Origin: Nemertoderma westbladi | Lineage: Eukaryota; Xenacoelomorpha; Nemertodermatida; Nemertodermatidae | NCBI GenBank assembly: GCA_032718475.1 | Contig: JAUCBJ010007955.1 | Span: 1-64,000, forward strand | Direction: 5' to 3' | DNA: 64,000 nucleotides | Shown: positions 30,235 to 40,807 of the stretch, piece after piece | How positions within the stretch are numbered: the first letter of the stretch is position 1 | Layout of the letters: every line of letters starts with the position of its first letter | Position numbers and translations under genes: made by a program | Notes under the pieces: generated by a model | Databases searched by the model: none | The model's input: the letters and a program-made list of their open reading frames with translations, nothing else | Told to the model about the DNA's origin: nothing

Positions 30235-33200
30235 ATGGAGAAAGGGATACAAGGAGAGCCGAGATGGGGATATGATATCCAAGAGGAGGCAGCAGCGCCA
30301 TTCGAAAGATTTGGAGCCAAGGACTATACTATATTCGGTATAAAAGAATTATCGGAAAGTACAGCGAAACTCGCGAGAACTAAATATGACTCGAACGTAT
30401 TAAAGAGAAGACAAAATGCATTAAACGAAAGAATCGAAAGTTTGCGCAAAACCTTCAACGAACTTTACCCGTACGACGCTTTGTGTGATACGGGAGACAT
30501 TAGCGAAGACCCCGATACTGAAATTAGTCGTTTGTATCATACCATGCAATACCTAAAGGCGCACGAACCTATGCCCGCGGTAAGAGATGAATTTGATGGA
30601 ATGCATCTTTACAGACGAACTCGAGGGGACGATAGAGAAACCAAGGAAGCATTTTCAGTTTATAAACTTTATTATCAATGCGGTTCTTGTATGCGCGAAC
30701 AACGAAATGCGATTCCGATGCGTTTGAATAAGGAAAATCCCGAACCGATATTGGCGAGGTGTTCGAATCATCAACAACTACGCTACCAGGAAGGAGGGTA
30801 TCCTTTATCGAATCCATATCATTCATTTGCTATGACCGGACCAAAGGCGGGAGAAACTGTCATTTACCCATCTAAGGTTGTTGAACCCGATGTATTCGAA
30901 CTTACGCTGGACGAGGCAAATCAGTCAACCCGCGAAAAGAAAGAAGCTCTTAGCCTATACAGAGCCTACAAGGCTTTCGAGAAAGGTGAGATGGAAGAAT
31001 GGGGTGGAAGACTCGCGAGCCTACCTTGCCATTGGACGTCACACGATCAAACTTCAGCTAAGGAGATGACACCGGAAGTTTTCGAGAGCATAAACTTTGC
31101 TCAAAACGTTATTCAGAGACTACAGATTGCATCCCCGGAGAGGACAAGAGAAATGCAACCGTATAGTACTTCAACTACGAAACCATTGAGTACGACACTC
31201 AACTTTCCTATTAGTATACCAGTCCGACAGGATACAACGTACGAAATACCCATCGTGGATCATCCAGAAATCATTTCAAACTTGGAGTTTCTTCCTGCAG
31301 TTGTTTTTAGCGATATGAGTAAGATATATGATTTACGTAGACATATTACTCAAAAGGTCGTGTACAACGTTCCACCTCATATTCAAGACTTTAAGGAACT
31401 GGATAGAGCTGGTGCCGATATAGCTCCGAGTAATCTGAAAGGATATCTAACCAAGACGATTCGTTTATGGATTGGAACCGGAACCTTCGAGTCGGATACA
31501 GATATTGCCGCGGATTGGCGAGGTAAGGTTATTCGTTTCGAAGATGATAAGGATATAGAGAAGATTTGGCAACCTTCGGAAGAATTGTTGGATGAATGGA
31601 ATAGAACGTTTAGATCGTTTCAGGAAAACGGTTACATGTTTTACGACAACGAGGGCGGCAGTCATCAGCAGAGTTTGACTTCTAAGACTATACAGATTAG
31701 AGCGGCGGACGGAGTCCTGCACGTTTTCAGTAGACAGAGGAGCGACAAACGAATGCCGATACCTCCAGCGAATACAAGGCGACACCATCTTATCACCGAC
31801 ATAGTAAAGAAGATGGACCAAGCTTGTAATATCGACGCTAGAATGCTACCGAAGATGGTAAGAAACATGATTTTAGATAAAACTGTTGTAAAGATTGGAT
31901 CAGGAGTAAGGGAGGACTTAATTAGCGACTTCGCCGGCATGACGGACAGCGATGACCGACTACCGACACCTTACGTCGACACTCGACCTCTTATTTTGTG
32001 GTCTATAGAACAGGGATATTTTCGTGAGTACAATACTCAGAAGACTGGAACTGGATACATTTCCTACCTGTTATTCAATTGGGATTATAAGGAAAATAAG
32101 AGAAACAAGTATATTGAAACTTATGGAGAAGGTGATACTCCAGATATGAGTGAGTTTGAATCACAGCTTAAATGGAGAGGATGCGTGTATTGGGCTATTA
32201 CGTCACCTCCAAGAGCGGTCTTACAATATTATTTAGCAATAGAGTCGTCAGTAAATGTTTGCCTAATCGCCGACATTGTGTCTCGGACTCTCAAAAGACA
32301 TCCACTTTGTCTCGGAGAAGATCATACGTTCTACATGGAAGGGAGAATTCGTACCGACGTGTTTAGACGATTCCTTGAACCCTTCTACAACTCCGACGCT
32401 CAGTGTAATGCCTTTACTCGAGCAGGATTTAGTATATTTCGAGACGTGTATCTTCGCTGTGCGGGATCTCTTATCGAAAGACCATCTATGTTTACATTGT
32501 TACCCTATGAAGGAGAACGTATCGTGGAGATTACGGAAGAATCACGGCAGACGCGCGCGCCTATCGGTCACCTCGGTGATGATTTCGAAGTAACTACTAC
32601 GATCGCTGACGATCCTTTAGAGGAACTTCTTGAGATAGAAAGGAACCTCCCGAAGAAATCTCAGACGGAGATTCGACAACTTGAAGCAACAGATGCTATA
32701 GTTTGTATACAACCTTCAGAAACCTACCAACCCATAGACCCAGATGATTACGATTATAGTATGGGAGGAAGCGCTCGACCGATTGGAGATCTTATATACG
32801 AACGAGTGTGGTACCCTGCCAATACGATGTGTAGTAAATGTGGCGTCGCTGGACATCATATGACGAAGTGCAGTGGAAAGCACATTACTACGACTCAGCT
32901 AATCTGTGGATGGTGTGGGGATCAAGGGTCTCATACCTTTTATACTTGCTGGAGATTTATGGCTCAATGTACTTATTGCAATATAAAAGGACATCGAGCA
33001 TCTGAATGCCAACTAAGAGACATACCTTATGAACACGAATCTGTAAAACTCGTGAGGAAGTTATTTGATGAGTGGGAAGATTTAGCCGACGAACATGTAT
33101 CGGCACAAAGAAGACGGTTTCCGATGAGAGCGCATCTCGGATTTTGGGCGGTAAATCCTCAAACGATGATGTCGGAAGGATATATCTCCGCTATGCCCCA

Positions 33201-33960
33201 ATATGACGAACTTATCGAGGTTGTCGATATTTTGCCCCACGACAGTGGATTCCGAGTGGTGCGCGAGTATCTACTACAGATTCACCCGGATAACAAAAAC
33301 ACGTGGAATTTTCAGAAAGTCGTTAACCGCATTACGTATGGTGAATTCGATCGTTTCCGAACTGAAAAACGGAATAAAGGAGCTTGGTTAACCGTCGCAT
33401 GGGCGTACCGAGCCGCGTTTTACCACAAACGTATACGAGCGAGCGTATTCGAGGAAGAGGAGGTCCTAGAGGCGACGAATATACCAGCCACTCCGGTTGC
33501 GCCGTCTGCACGTCACCCTCGGGAGGACGGGCAGGGTAGGATCATACGGGTCCAGAAAGTGGGCCAACAATTAAAGAAAATTATTAATATAGAAGAACGC
33601 AAGGGAGTTGAGCCGACCATTCGAGTTACTCGGGATACGTCATCGCTTCCAAGAGAACCAGTAGGAGGATCGGGACATACACCAGCTGATCAACAGGGGG
33701 CGCAAGCTACTCTTGGGTCTGCGTCGTCCGCCTTTCGCGCGTTCCCAGACGTTCTACCAACTGTAGTGACAACTGATCGGTCACGAGGAATCGGTCGAGG
33801 TTTTGGGATGCCAAATAGACGAATTTGCGAGGAAATAGTCGCACTGTCTCTCAACGTCCCAAGTAAACCAGTGACTCGCCCCATTAGTCCCATATCGCGA
33901 GCAAAGTCACCTGTGCGCAGTTTTCGAGGACGCGGCAGGGCTCGATCCACTAAGCGATAA
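30235..33960 (+). CDS. Second BEL/Pao ORF: exonuclease-like domain plus three zinc knuckles (1241 aa)
   Basis: The uninterrupted frame lies inside the element, 664 bp after gag-pol. It is not an envelope protein: no signal peptide or membrane helix is visible. Residues ~148-180 hold a CxxC...CxxH cluster. Residues ~462-670 follow the order of a DEDDy 3'-5' exonuclease (RNase D/WRN/Mut-7 type): YMFYDNEGG (ExoI D-x-E), TIQIRAADGVLHVF, VVKIGSGVREDLISDF (ExoII), YVDTRPLILW, and WRGCVYWAITSPPRAVLQYY, placed like the Trp...YAAxDA ExoIII block. In that block the Tyr is kept but the final Asp appears as Thr, so activity is doubtful. Three tandem zinc knuckles lie at ~866-925: two CX2CX4HX4C and one CX2CX5HX4C. 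The tail is basic (RGRGRARS). Exonuclease homology is inference from motif order; an alternative is a second Gag-like nucleic-acid chaperone. Confidence 0.7.
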   Translation: MEKGIQGEPRWGYDIQEEAAAPFERFGAKDYTIFGIKELSESTAKLARTKYDSNVLKRRQNALNERIESLRKTFNELYPYDALCDTGDISEDPDTEISRLYHTMQYLKAHEPMPAVRDEFDGMHLYRRTRGDDRETKEAFSVYKLYYQCGSCMREQRNAIPMRLNKENPEPILARCSNHQQLRYQEGGYPLSNPYHSFAMTGPKAGETVIYPSKVVEPDVFELTLDEANQSTREKKEALSLYRAYKAFEKGEMEEWGGRLASLPCHWTSHDQTSAKEMTPEVFESINFAQNVIQRLQIASPERTREMQPYSTSTTKPLSTTLNFPISIPVRQDTTYEIPIVDHPEIISNLEFLPAVVFSDMSKIYDLRRHITQKVVYNVPPHIQDFKELDRAGADIAPSNLKGYLTKTIRLWIGTGTFESDTDIAADWRGKVIRFEDDKDIEKIWQPSEELLDEWNRTFRSFQENGYMFYDNEGGSHQQSLTSKTIQIRAADGVLHVFSRQRSDKRMPIPPANTRRHHLITDIVKKMDQACNIDARMLPKMVRNMILDKTVVKIGSGVREDLISDFAGMTDSDDRLPTPYVDTRPLILWSIEQGYFREYNTQKTGTGYISYLLFNWDYKENKRNKYIETYGEGDTPDMSEFESQLKWRGCVYWAITSPPRAVLQYYLAIESSVNVCLIADIVSRTLKRHPLCLGEDHTFYMEGRIRTDVFRRFLEPFYNSDAQCNAFTRAGFSIFRDVYLRCAGSLIERPSMFTLLPYEGERIVEITEESRQTRAPIGHLGDDFEVTTTIADDPLEELLEIERNLPKKSQTEIRQLEATDAIVCIQPSETYQPIDPDDYDYSMGGSARPIGDLIYERVWYPANTMCSKCGVAGHHMTKCSGKHITTTQLICGWCGDQGSHTFYTCWRFMAQCTYCNIKGHRASECQLRDIPYEHESVKLVRKLFDEWEDLADEHVSAQRRRFPMRAHLGFWAVNPQTMMSEGYISAMPQYDELIEVVDILPHDSGFRVVREYLLQIHPDNKNTWNFQKVVNRITYGEFDRFRTEKRNKGAWLTVAWAYRAAFYHKRIRASVFEEEEVLEATNIPATPVAPSARHPREDGQGRIIRVQKVGQQLKKIINIEERKGVEPTIRVTRDTSSLPREPVGGSGHTPADQQGAQATLGSASSAFRAFPDVLPTVVTTDRSRGIGRGFGMPNRRICEEIVALSLNVPSKPVTRPISPISRAKSPVRSFRGRGRARSTKR

Positions 33961-34816
33961 AAGGGAGGGCAAGGGTGGACGGAAGACTCGTGAGCCTTTC
34001 TTATGATTTTGTGATTTATTTGAATTTATATTTATATTTGTGTTTATTCCGAACTTAAGCAATTTGTATTGTTCCGAATTTATGAAATTTAGAAATAAGA
34101 ACTCATATTTAGTAAGATTTATAGTTAGTAAGAATTTATATTTGCAAGATTTATATTTTGTAAGAATTTATATTTTATATTTGTGATTATTCCGAACTTA
34201 TGCAATTTATATTATTCCGAACTTATGTAATTTATATTGTTCCGAATATTATGCAATTTACATTTTATAGGCAGTATTACAGTGAAACAGAAAGTAAGAG
34301 TAGATGGAAGACTCGTGGGCCTTTCTTATAGTTTTATTTGTAAAATGTTATATTTTGTATTTAGAAAGTTTTATAGTCAGAAAGTTTGTGCTTAGAAAGA
34401 CTCATTTTTGTAATTATTCCAAACTTATGCAATCTACATTTAGGTACGAAAGTATTTGTAATTACTTGAATTTATGCAATATTTGAGATGCAATAGTAGA
34501 TGGAAGACTCGTGAGCCTTTCTTATTGTTTTCATTTATTTGTATTTGTAATTGTTTGAATTTATGCAATATTGAGATGCAATAGATTTATATTGGTGAAT
34601 TTAATTTAGATTTATATTGTACTTACTTAGTAAAGCCTTAAATACGTAAAGTTTGAATTTGTAATTATTTTGTATCGAATCATTACGTAGAAAGGAAGTA
34701 TTATTTGAAATTTAATTGTAAATATGTAAGTACGCCCTAAGTATCCTATAGTTTGATTGATTATTGGTGAAAACCGTATATTTTATGCACGATAATATCC
34801 TGTTTTCATGGAGCGG
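33961..34816 (+). other. 3' non-coding region of the BEL/Pao element
   Basis: Very AT-rich, with repeated segments of the type ATTCCGAACTTATGCAATTT and AAGAATTTATATTT. Three copies of the 20-nt dyad motif lie at 33,981-34,000, 34,306-34,325 and 34,502-34,521, the last two each preceded by GTAGAT. No clear polypurine tract precedes the 3' LTR; the bases just upstream are CATGGAGCGG. Confidence 0.7.
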
Positions 34817-36717
34817 TATAGAATTATATTCTCTAAATGCCGTGGATTTTCAAAATTTTATTTTATTCGAATTAACTTTGTAAAAGATTGCTTTGAATCC
34901 TCATTTGTATTTGTTATATCTATTGTACGCCTATCGGTCAAGTGGTTCAGTAGCTCAGTCGGTAGAGCGTTGGAAATTATATGTGTAGTAGGTATTGAGT
35001 TCGAATCCTAGTAAGTGCGAATTATTTTTTGTACAGAATTTCAACTCATTTAAATTAACCGCTACAAATTAATTGCATTTGTCTGTACCAATGAGACTGT
35101 AGTTATTTGATTGTAACCAATGTCGTGCAAGTTATATATTAGCTGGACCAATAGCTATCTTTAAAACCCTGTTAGAACCTATAGAACAATCGAGAATTTT
35201 CTCGATTGATTGCGGCACAAATTTAGTATATAAAGGTGCGATTTGTTCATTAGTTATTCACAATCTTATACTTCTCAGATTATCTTATCTTAGCAATATT
35301 CTGTCGTGCTTAGTTTATTTCAGATTACATTGTATTATAATTATATCTTCTGTAATAAAGTCAGAATTATCGCTAATCTGCTTTTTTCTATCTGTTTTAC
35401 CATGATTCACTACGGTGAACAAAGTTAAGGACAGGATGGCCGGCTAGAAGATCGGGCCGCAGCAATGAACGGGAACATCACAGGAATGTAGACGAGAGAC
35501 AACCCGCAATACCATCTTGAGTTGTTCGCCCATCGCCTGAAAGGTTAGACAGCGTTCGACATCTCGCTACCTAAGCGTAAGACCAAAAGATCAAAGGTAG
35601 AAGTAGTGGCACGCTGTGAGCCTAAAATTACATCTTAGGGACTGTACTGTCTTGATTCAGGAAAACCCACAGTAGACCTTCATATTCCTACGGGTAGAGG
35701 GAAAGAGCAGGCAGATACTAGTACGCAGATAGGACGTAGGCACACCGGTACGAAGCATACAAATTGGTAGGGTGCAGCAAACTGTACGCCTAACTCTTGC
35801 TAAGTGCAGGTGTGTGTGCGACTATTTGTAGTACGACAGTGTCCATTGCATTAGGACTTGTAGGCTAGGGGGGTTGCTGTGTTTTCACCTGAATTGGGAT
35901 TGTACCGTTCAGGCGGTAGGGCAGTTTACAGCTAGGCGCAAATAAATTGAGGCTATTAGGGATACTAACATCTACCGTGTCCCCGCCAACGCCCTAATAG
36001 GAAGTTACCCGGACTACCTGGGTGACTAAAATTCTAGATAGGAGCCAAGATAGCTATTAGTAACTGTACGCCTACAGTAGTAAACTAACACATCTCTTCT
36101 CAGTATTAGGGACCTGGTACCTAAAAATTGCCGAATTCTGGGCGTAGCATTAACCTTATGCCTGAATTTGAGTCCTGGAAATACGCAAGAGGGGAAGGAA
36201 CCTTGCTATTCGTGAGTATTGGACCTACAAGTTACAAAATTATAATATTCGTAAAATGCACACCGTACCCAGTAATTATATATGTGAAGGAGCAAAACTG
36301 TTTTTGACCGTTCAGAATTAACACACGCGCGTTAGAAATTATTTACACCTCAAAATATATAAAATTAACTTTTGTCCGTACTGTGCTTTGCCCGCTAGTT
36401 AGACATCTCCAAATCTCTGCCTGTACCTAGCTAGCGTCTCTTCGCCCAAACCATATAAATCACACCGCGGCAAAGTGTACGAGCCCCTTAGTCCGTCAGT
36501 GAGTCAGCCTGATTTTAGGATTCGCTGCGCGGGATTTTGTTTTATCGAAGTTTGTCTGCTCGTAGACTGTTTTCTGCCTCACCGGTTATAAGAGATCAAT
36601 ACTGCAATATATTCGCTTACTTAAAGTTTACTGTTTTGGTGAGAAGGTCGGATTTATGATTTGATTCACAAACTTTACAGTAGGATATTGCAGGTATTGT
36701 TACCGTCTCTTCATATA
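34817..36717 (+). repeat. 3' LTR (1901 bp)
   Basis: Same length and content as the 5' LTR. Differences seen include ACAGG to ACGGG near 35,471, CATTG to CATCG near 35,535, a change near 35,693, two near 36,050 and one near 36,625. The tRNA-like cassette (A box 34,951, B box 34,998), TATA box (35,227) and AATAAA (35,354) are unchanged. Confidence 0.92.
34943..35030 (+). ncRNA. tRNA-like Pol III cassette in the 3' LTR
   Basis: Identical to 18,227-18,314: A box at 34,951-34,962, B box at 34,998-35,008, T-run terminator at 35,025-35,030. Confidence 0.6.
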
Positions 36718-37228
36718 TTCAGATTAAGTTGATACATTTCAGATTAACTTGATACATTTCAGATTAACTTGATACATTTCAGATTAACTTGATAAATTTC
36801 AGATTAACTTGATACAATTCAGATTAACTTGATACTTGGCAGATTAACTTGATACTTGACAGATTAACTTGATACATTTCAGATTAACTTGATACATTTC
36901 AGATTAAGTTGATACATTTATGATTAACTTGATACATTTCAGATTAACTTGATACATTTATGATTAACTTGATACATTTCAGATTAACTTGATACATTTC
37001 AGATTAACTTGATACATTTCAGATTAACTTGATACATTTCAGATTAAGTTGATACATTTATGATTAACTTGATACATTTCAGATTAACTTGATACATTTC
37101 TGATTAACTTGATACATTTCAGATTAACTTGATACATTTCAGATTAACTTGATACATTTCAGATTAACTTGATACACTTCAGATTAACGTGATACATTTC
37201 AGATTAACTTGATATTTTTCAGATTAAC
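36718..37228 (+). repeat. 20-bp minisatellite, right part (about 25 units)
   Basis: Continuation of the array at 17,494-18,100 after the LTR element; it begins with the TTCAG target-site duplication. The last unit grades into the true receptor acceptor: ATTAACTTcatttttcttgcAG. Confidence 0.9.
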
Positions 37229-37244
37229 TTCATTTTTCTTGCAG

Positions 37245-37756
37245 TGTGGGAACATATTCGTGGAGAAAGCATTGTACCAGTAGACCAATGTTGGGTTGAG
37301 TTCTATAAAACCTTCTGGTTTACGTTTACTGCAGCGTGCATCGAGTTCCTTACGCCTCTCGTAACTGTCAGCTACTTCAACCTGCAGATCGCGCTCAACA
37401 TACGCCGTCGCACAACGAAAGCACTAAGAAGGAAAGCTGGAAGTACCAAGGCGAAACAAGATTGCAAGAATGCAGGAACTTCTCGTTCTACCCTAGAAAT
37501 GATATCACAGAATACCTCTCTGCCGTCTGAAGAAGCTAATATAGACAGTAAGGAGTCCATAGATGAACCCGGTCCCGTTATACGTCTGGATCCTGTACCG
37601 GAACGTTTAATAGATGCAAGAAGGAGCACCACCAACGATCTCGAGAACGTCCGTCACCTTAGCAACCTGAAGCGCGACCAGCGTGCTGCACGCTCATTGG
37701 CTATCATTGTGGGTGTGTTTGCCATATGCTGGGCGCCATACACAACACTGACTTTA
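37245..37756 (+). CDS. Histamine H3-like receptor, exon with ECL2-TM5-ICL3-TM6
   Basis: Begins after the acceptor TTTTTCTTGCAG and ends before a donor GTAAGT at 37,757. It encodes extracellular loop 2 with the disulfide cysteine (VDQCWVEF), TM5 with TAACIEFLTPL in which Glu sits at the position (5.46) that in H3/H4 receptors contacts histamine, and the FNLQIALNIRRRT cytoplasmic end. A ~100-residue intracellular loop 3 follows, then TM6 with AICWAPYTTLTL (CWxPY motif). Arg-Asp-Gln-Arg-Ala-Ala-Arg-Ser-Leu before TM6 is a typical G-protein-coupling segment. TM7 and the tail must lie in a later exon, which I do not find in the window. The likely ligand is histamine or a related amine; coupling to Gi is family inference. 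Confidence 0.85.
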
Positions 37757-39280
37757 GTAAGTTTGGCACTAATTTTTATTTTAGTCTACAATAATTATTG
37801 TAAAAAGTTGTAAATATATATAGGTAAATATATATAGGGTTCTATTTAATTGACGATAATTTCATAGCAGTTTTAGGATAATTTGTTTTAAGGGTCTGTC
37901 ATTCTGGCAGGGGGTAAATCAGATTAGTAAACGTTTTAGTCTTACTTACCACACTACGTTATAGACTATAATATGAGAAATAAGACAATTTACAAACCAA
38001 AGACTGCACTCAGCATCATTTCCAATTTAGCTCCCACATTTAGTAGTGTTATAATGAGTGGAACCAGGCCCAAAAGTTCAGTAAATTACAGATCGGAAAA
38101 TATAGTGGATAGTTAGTTACGGATTAGAGGACACCAAATTCAATTATTATTATTATCATACATTATCAGAAGATAAGTACAGTCAAGGACAAATTATAGT
38201 ATAGAATAAGCACAAGTAATAAAGGTAAGGTAAAGTAATTAGCTGCAAACATTGCGAAAGTTTGACATACTTAACGTTCGTTCAGATACCAAAACGTTGC
38301 CAAAACCAAAACCAAAACCAAAACGCATTGCCGTGCTAATATCGAGAAATTGGGATATTGTCGAAGGTCTGGCCGTCCTTCGCATTTTTGGGGTAATATT
38401 TGTAGCATTTGGCACGTTCAAACAGCCATTGTATGGATTTACCTTTGTAGAAAATGTCGTTAATGATATTGTCACATCAGACACTATAAAGGATCCGGTG
38501 CGACTTACAACAATATGTAAAGGCAACTTCTTTGTTATGAGTAAAATTGAGGGCGAATACCAAATGTTTGCTCCTGTATATTATATATAATATTAAAATC
38601 AATAATATAATATTTATATTAAAATTAATAAGGGAGTTGTGGCGGCTGGCGGCACAATTTTGTCGGCACAGTATTCTTAATTTATATGTAATCTTATTTA
38701 TGATATCATAATATAATACAGCTGCAATGCAGCGCAATGCAGCGCAATGCAGCATCCCTAATGTAGTATTAGTTATACTGAACGAAGATAAAACATTCCA
38801 TTCGCTTGGCTCGCGTTTGCTTTGCTTTCATTTTGGAGAATAATAATGAATTTGACTGGAATTTGATTTGAATTCTGAAATTTGACTGGCTTTTGGACAG
38901 ATAATTCAAATTTCTTTCTTATATTTGCTAGAATCATTAGTAACTAATAGTCAAATTGAACGGGTTAGCAAAATTAATTTTGTATTTTGTTTTTAGAATT
39001 GCAATTTGATTATTCGTAGATGTACCATATTCGTATGGTAGGAAATTGGAATCTATTATGTCAGTTAGTTTTATATCTTGGCTTTTACTAACAAAGAAAC
39101 TAGTGGACCTATAGAACTAAAAACATCAAAAAATTGAAATCCGTACAAAATTTTCGGTATACCTTCGTGACTGCCCATCTTGGCCAACTATATTTTGCAT
39201 TATGGTATTATTGGAATTACCCAATTTTCTTTACAAATTTTTTTTAATTTATACATAAATACGTATGAATTTAAATTACA
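37757..39280. other. Receptor intron start / spacer
   Basis: Begins with the GTAAGT donor. It contains a CCAAAA hexamer run near 38,300, a short ORF pair at 38,240-38,590 (plus and minus) without recognisable domain, and a GCAATGCAGC repeat near 38,722-38,755. No TM7 exon is recognised. Confidence 0.5.
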
Positions 39281-40807
39281 GTAACTCTATACTTCAGTAG
39301 GTAGTATGTCGTTGGGTTTGTGTACTTATTAAATTAACACTATACTTACACCGTAGTATATCGTTGTATTTGGGTACTTATTAAATAAACACTATGCTTA
39401 CACAGTATATCGTTGTGTTTGGGTACTTATTAAATTAACACTATACTACTGTACAGTAAGTATATCGTTGGGTTTGTGTACTTATTAAATTAACACTATA
39501 CTTACACCGTAGTATATCGTTGTATTTGGGTACTTATTAAATAAACACTATGCTTACACAGTATATCGTTGTGTTTGGGTACTTATTAAATGAACTCTAT
39601 ACTTCAGTAGTAGTATATCGTTGTGTTAGGGTACTTATTAAATGAAAACTATATTACTGTACAGTAAGTATATCGTTGGATTTGGGTACTTATTAAATTA
39701 ACACTATACTTACACCGTAGTATATCGTTGTATTTGGGTACTTATTAAATAAACACTATGCTTACACAGTATATCGTTGTGTTAGGGTACTTATTAAATG
39801 AACTCTATACTTCAGTAGTAGTATATCGTTGTGTTAGGGTACTTATTAAATGAAAACTATATTACTGTACAGTAAGTATATCGTTGGATTTGGGTACTTA
39901 TTAAATAAACACTATGCTTACACCGTAGTATATCGTTGTATTTGGGTACTTATTAAATAAACACTATGCTTACACAGTATATCGTTGTGTTAGGGTACTT
40001 ATTAAATGAACTCTATACTTCAGTAGTAGTATATCGTTGTGTTAGGGTACTTATTAAATGAAAACTATATTACTGTACAGTAAGTATATCGTTGGATTTG
40101 GGTACTTATTAAATAAACACTATGCTTACACAGTATATCGTTGGGTTTGCGTACTTATTAAATTAACACTATACTTACACCGTAGTATATCGTTGTATTT
40201 GGGTACTTATTAAATTACTGTAACACTATACTACTGTACAGTAAGTATATCGTTGGGTTTGGGTACTTATTAAATTAACACTATACTACTGTACAGTAAG
40301 TATATCGTTGTATTTGGGTACTTATTAAATTAACACTATGCTTACACAGTATATCGTTGTATATTTGGGTACTTATTAAATTAACACTATACTTACACCG
40401 TAGTATATCGTTGTATTTGGGTACTTATTAAATTAACACTATACTACTGTACAGTAAGTATATCGTTGGGTTTGGGTACTTATTAAATGAACTCTATACT
40501 TCAGTAGTAGTATATCGTTGTGTTAGGGTACTTATTAAATGAACTCTATATTACTGTACAGTAAGTATATCGTTGTGTTAGGGTACTTATTAAATTAACA
40601 CTATATTACTGTACAGTAAGTATATCGTTGGGTTTGGGTACTTATTAAATTAACACTATACTTACACCGTAGTACTGTATATCGTTGTATTTGGGTACTT
40701 ATTAAATTAACACTATACTTACACAGTATATCGTTGTGTTAGGGTACTTATTAAATGAACTCTATACTTCAGTAGTAGTATATCGTTGTGTTAGGGTACT
40801 TATTAAA
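39281..40807 (+). repeat. ~52-58 bp satellite, left block
   Basis: About 28 units of the form AACACTATACTTACACCGTAG + TATATCGTTGTATTTGGGTACTTATTAAA, with two main length variants (with or without the CTGTACAGTA palindrome). It is interrupted at 40,807 by a TIR element and resumes at 42,429. Confidence 0.88.

Larger units (their letters stand above)
18101..36717 (+). mobile_element. Giant BEL/Pao LTR retrotransposon, 18.6 kb
   Basis: The element consists of identical-length 1901 bp LTRs, an 809 bp leader, a 2919-codon Gag-Pol, a 664 bp spacer, a second 1241-codon ORF, and an 856 bp 3' region. It is flanked by the 5-bp direct repeat TTCAG (18,096-18,100 and 36,718-36,722), the size expected for BEL/Pao. 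The domain order Gag-PR-RT-RNase H-IN and the Pao-type motifs fix the superfamily. BEL/Pao elements are usually around 5-10 kb, so this is unusually large. I count six substitutions between the LTRs, implying a very recent insertion, and both ORFs are intact. All genes are on the plus strand, the same as the host receptor. Confidence 0.9.
7900..37244 (+). other. 29.3 kb receptor intron packed with transposons
   Basis: This is the interval between the donor GTTAGT (7900) and the acceptor ttttcttgcAG (ends 37,244). Both flanking exons lie in the same gene order and phase. The intron contains, in order, LINE and P-element-like relics, a full-length LINE, a 20-bp minisatellite and an 18.6 kb LTR element sitting in that minisatellite. 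The LINE and LTR element alone account for about 22 kb, so the intron was much shorter before their insertion. Confidence 0.75.

Noticed and set aside
30235-33960. Envelope gene of an errantivirus-like element
   Set aside because: No signal peptide, fusion-type or transmembrane segment is visible; zinc knuckles and a basic tail point to nucleic-acid binding.
38239-38590. Receptor TM7 exon or other gene at the overlapping ORFs
   Set aside because: No NPxxY-type motif or hydrophobic TM7 pattern; the frames on both strands look like chance around a CCAAAA repeat.
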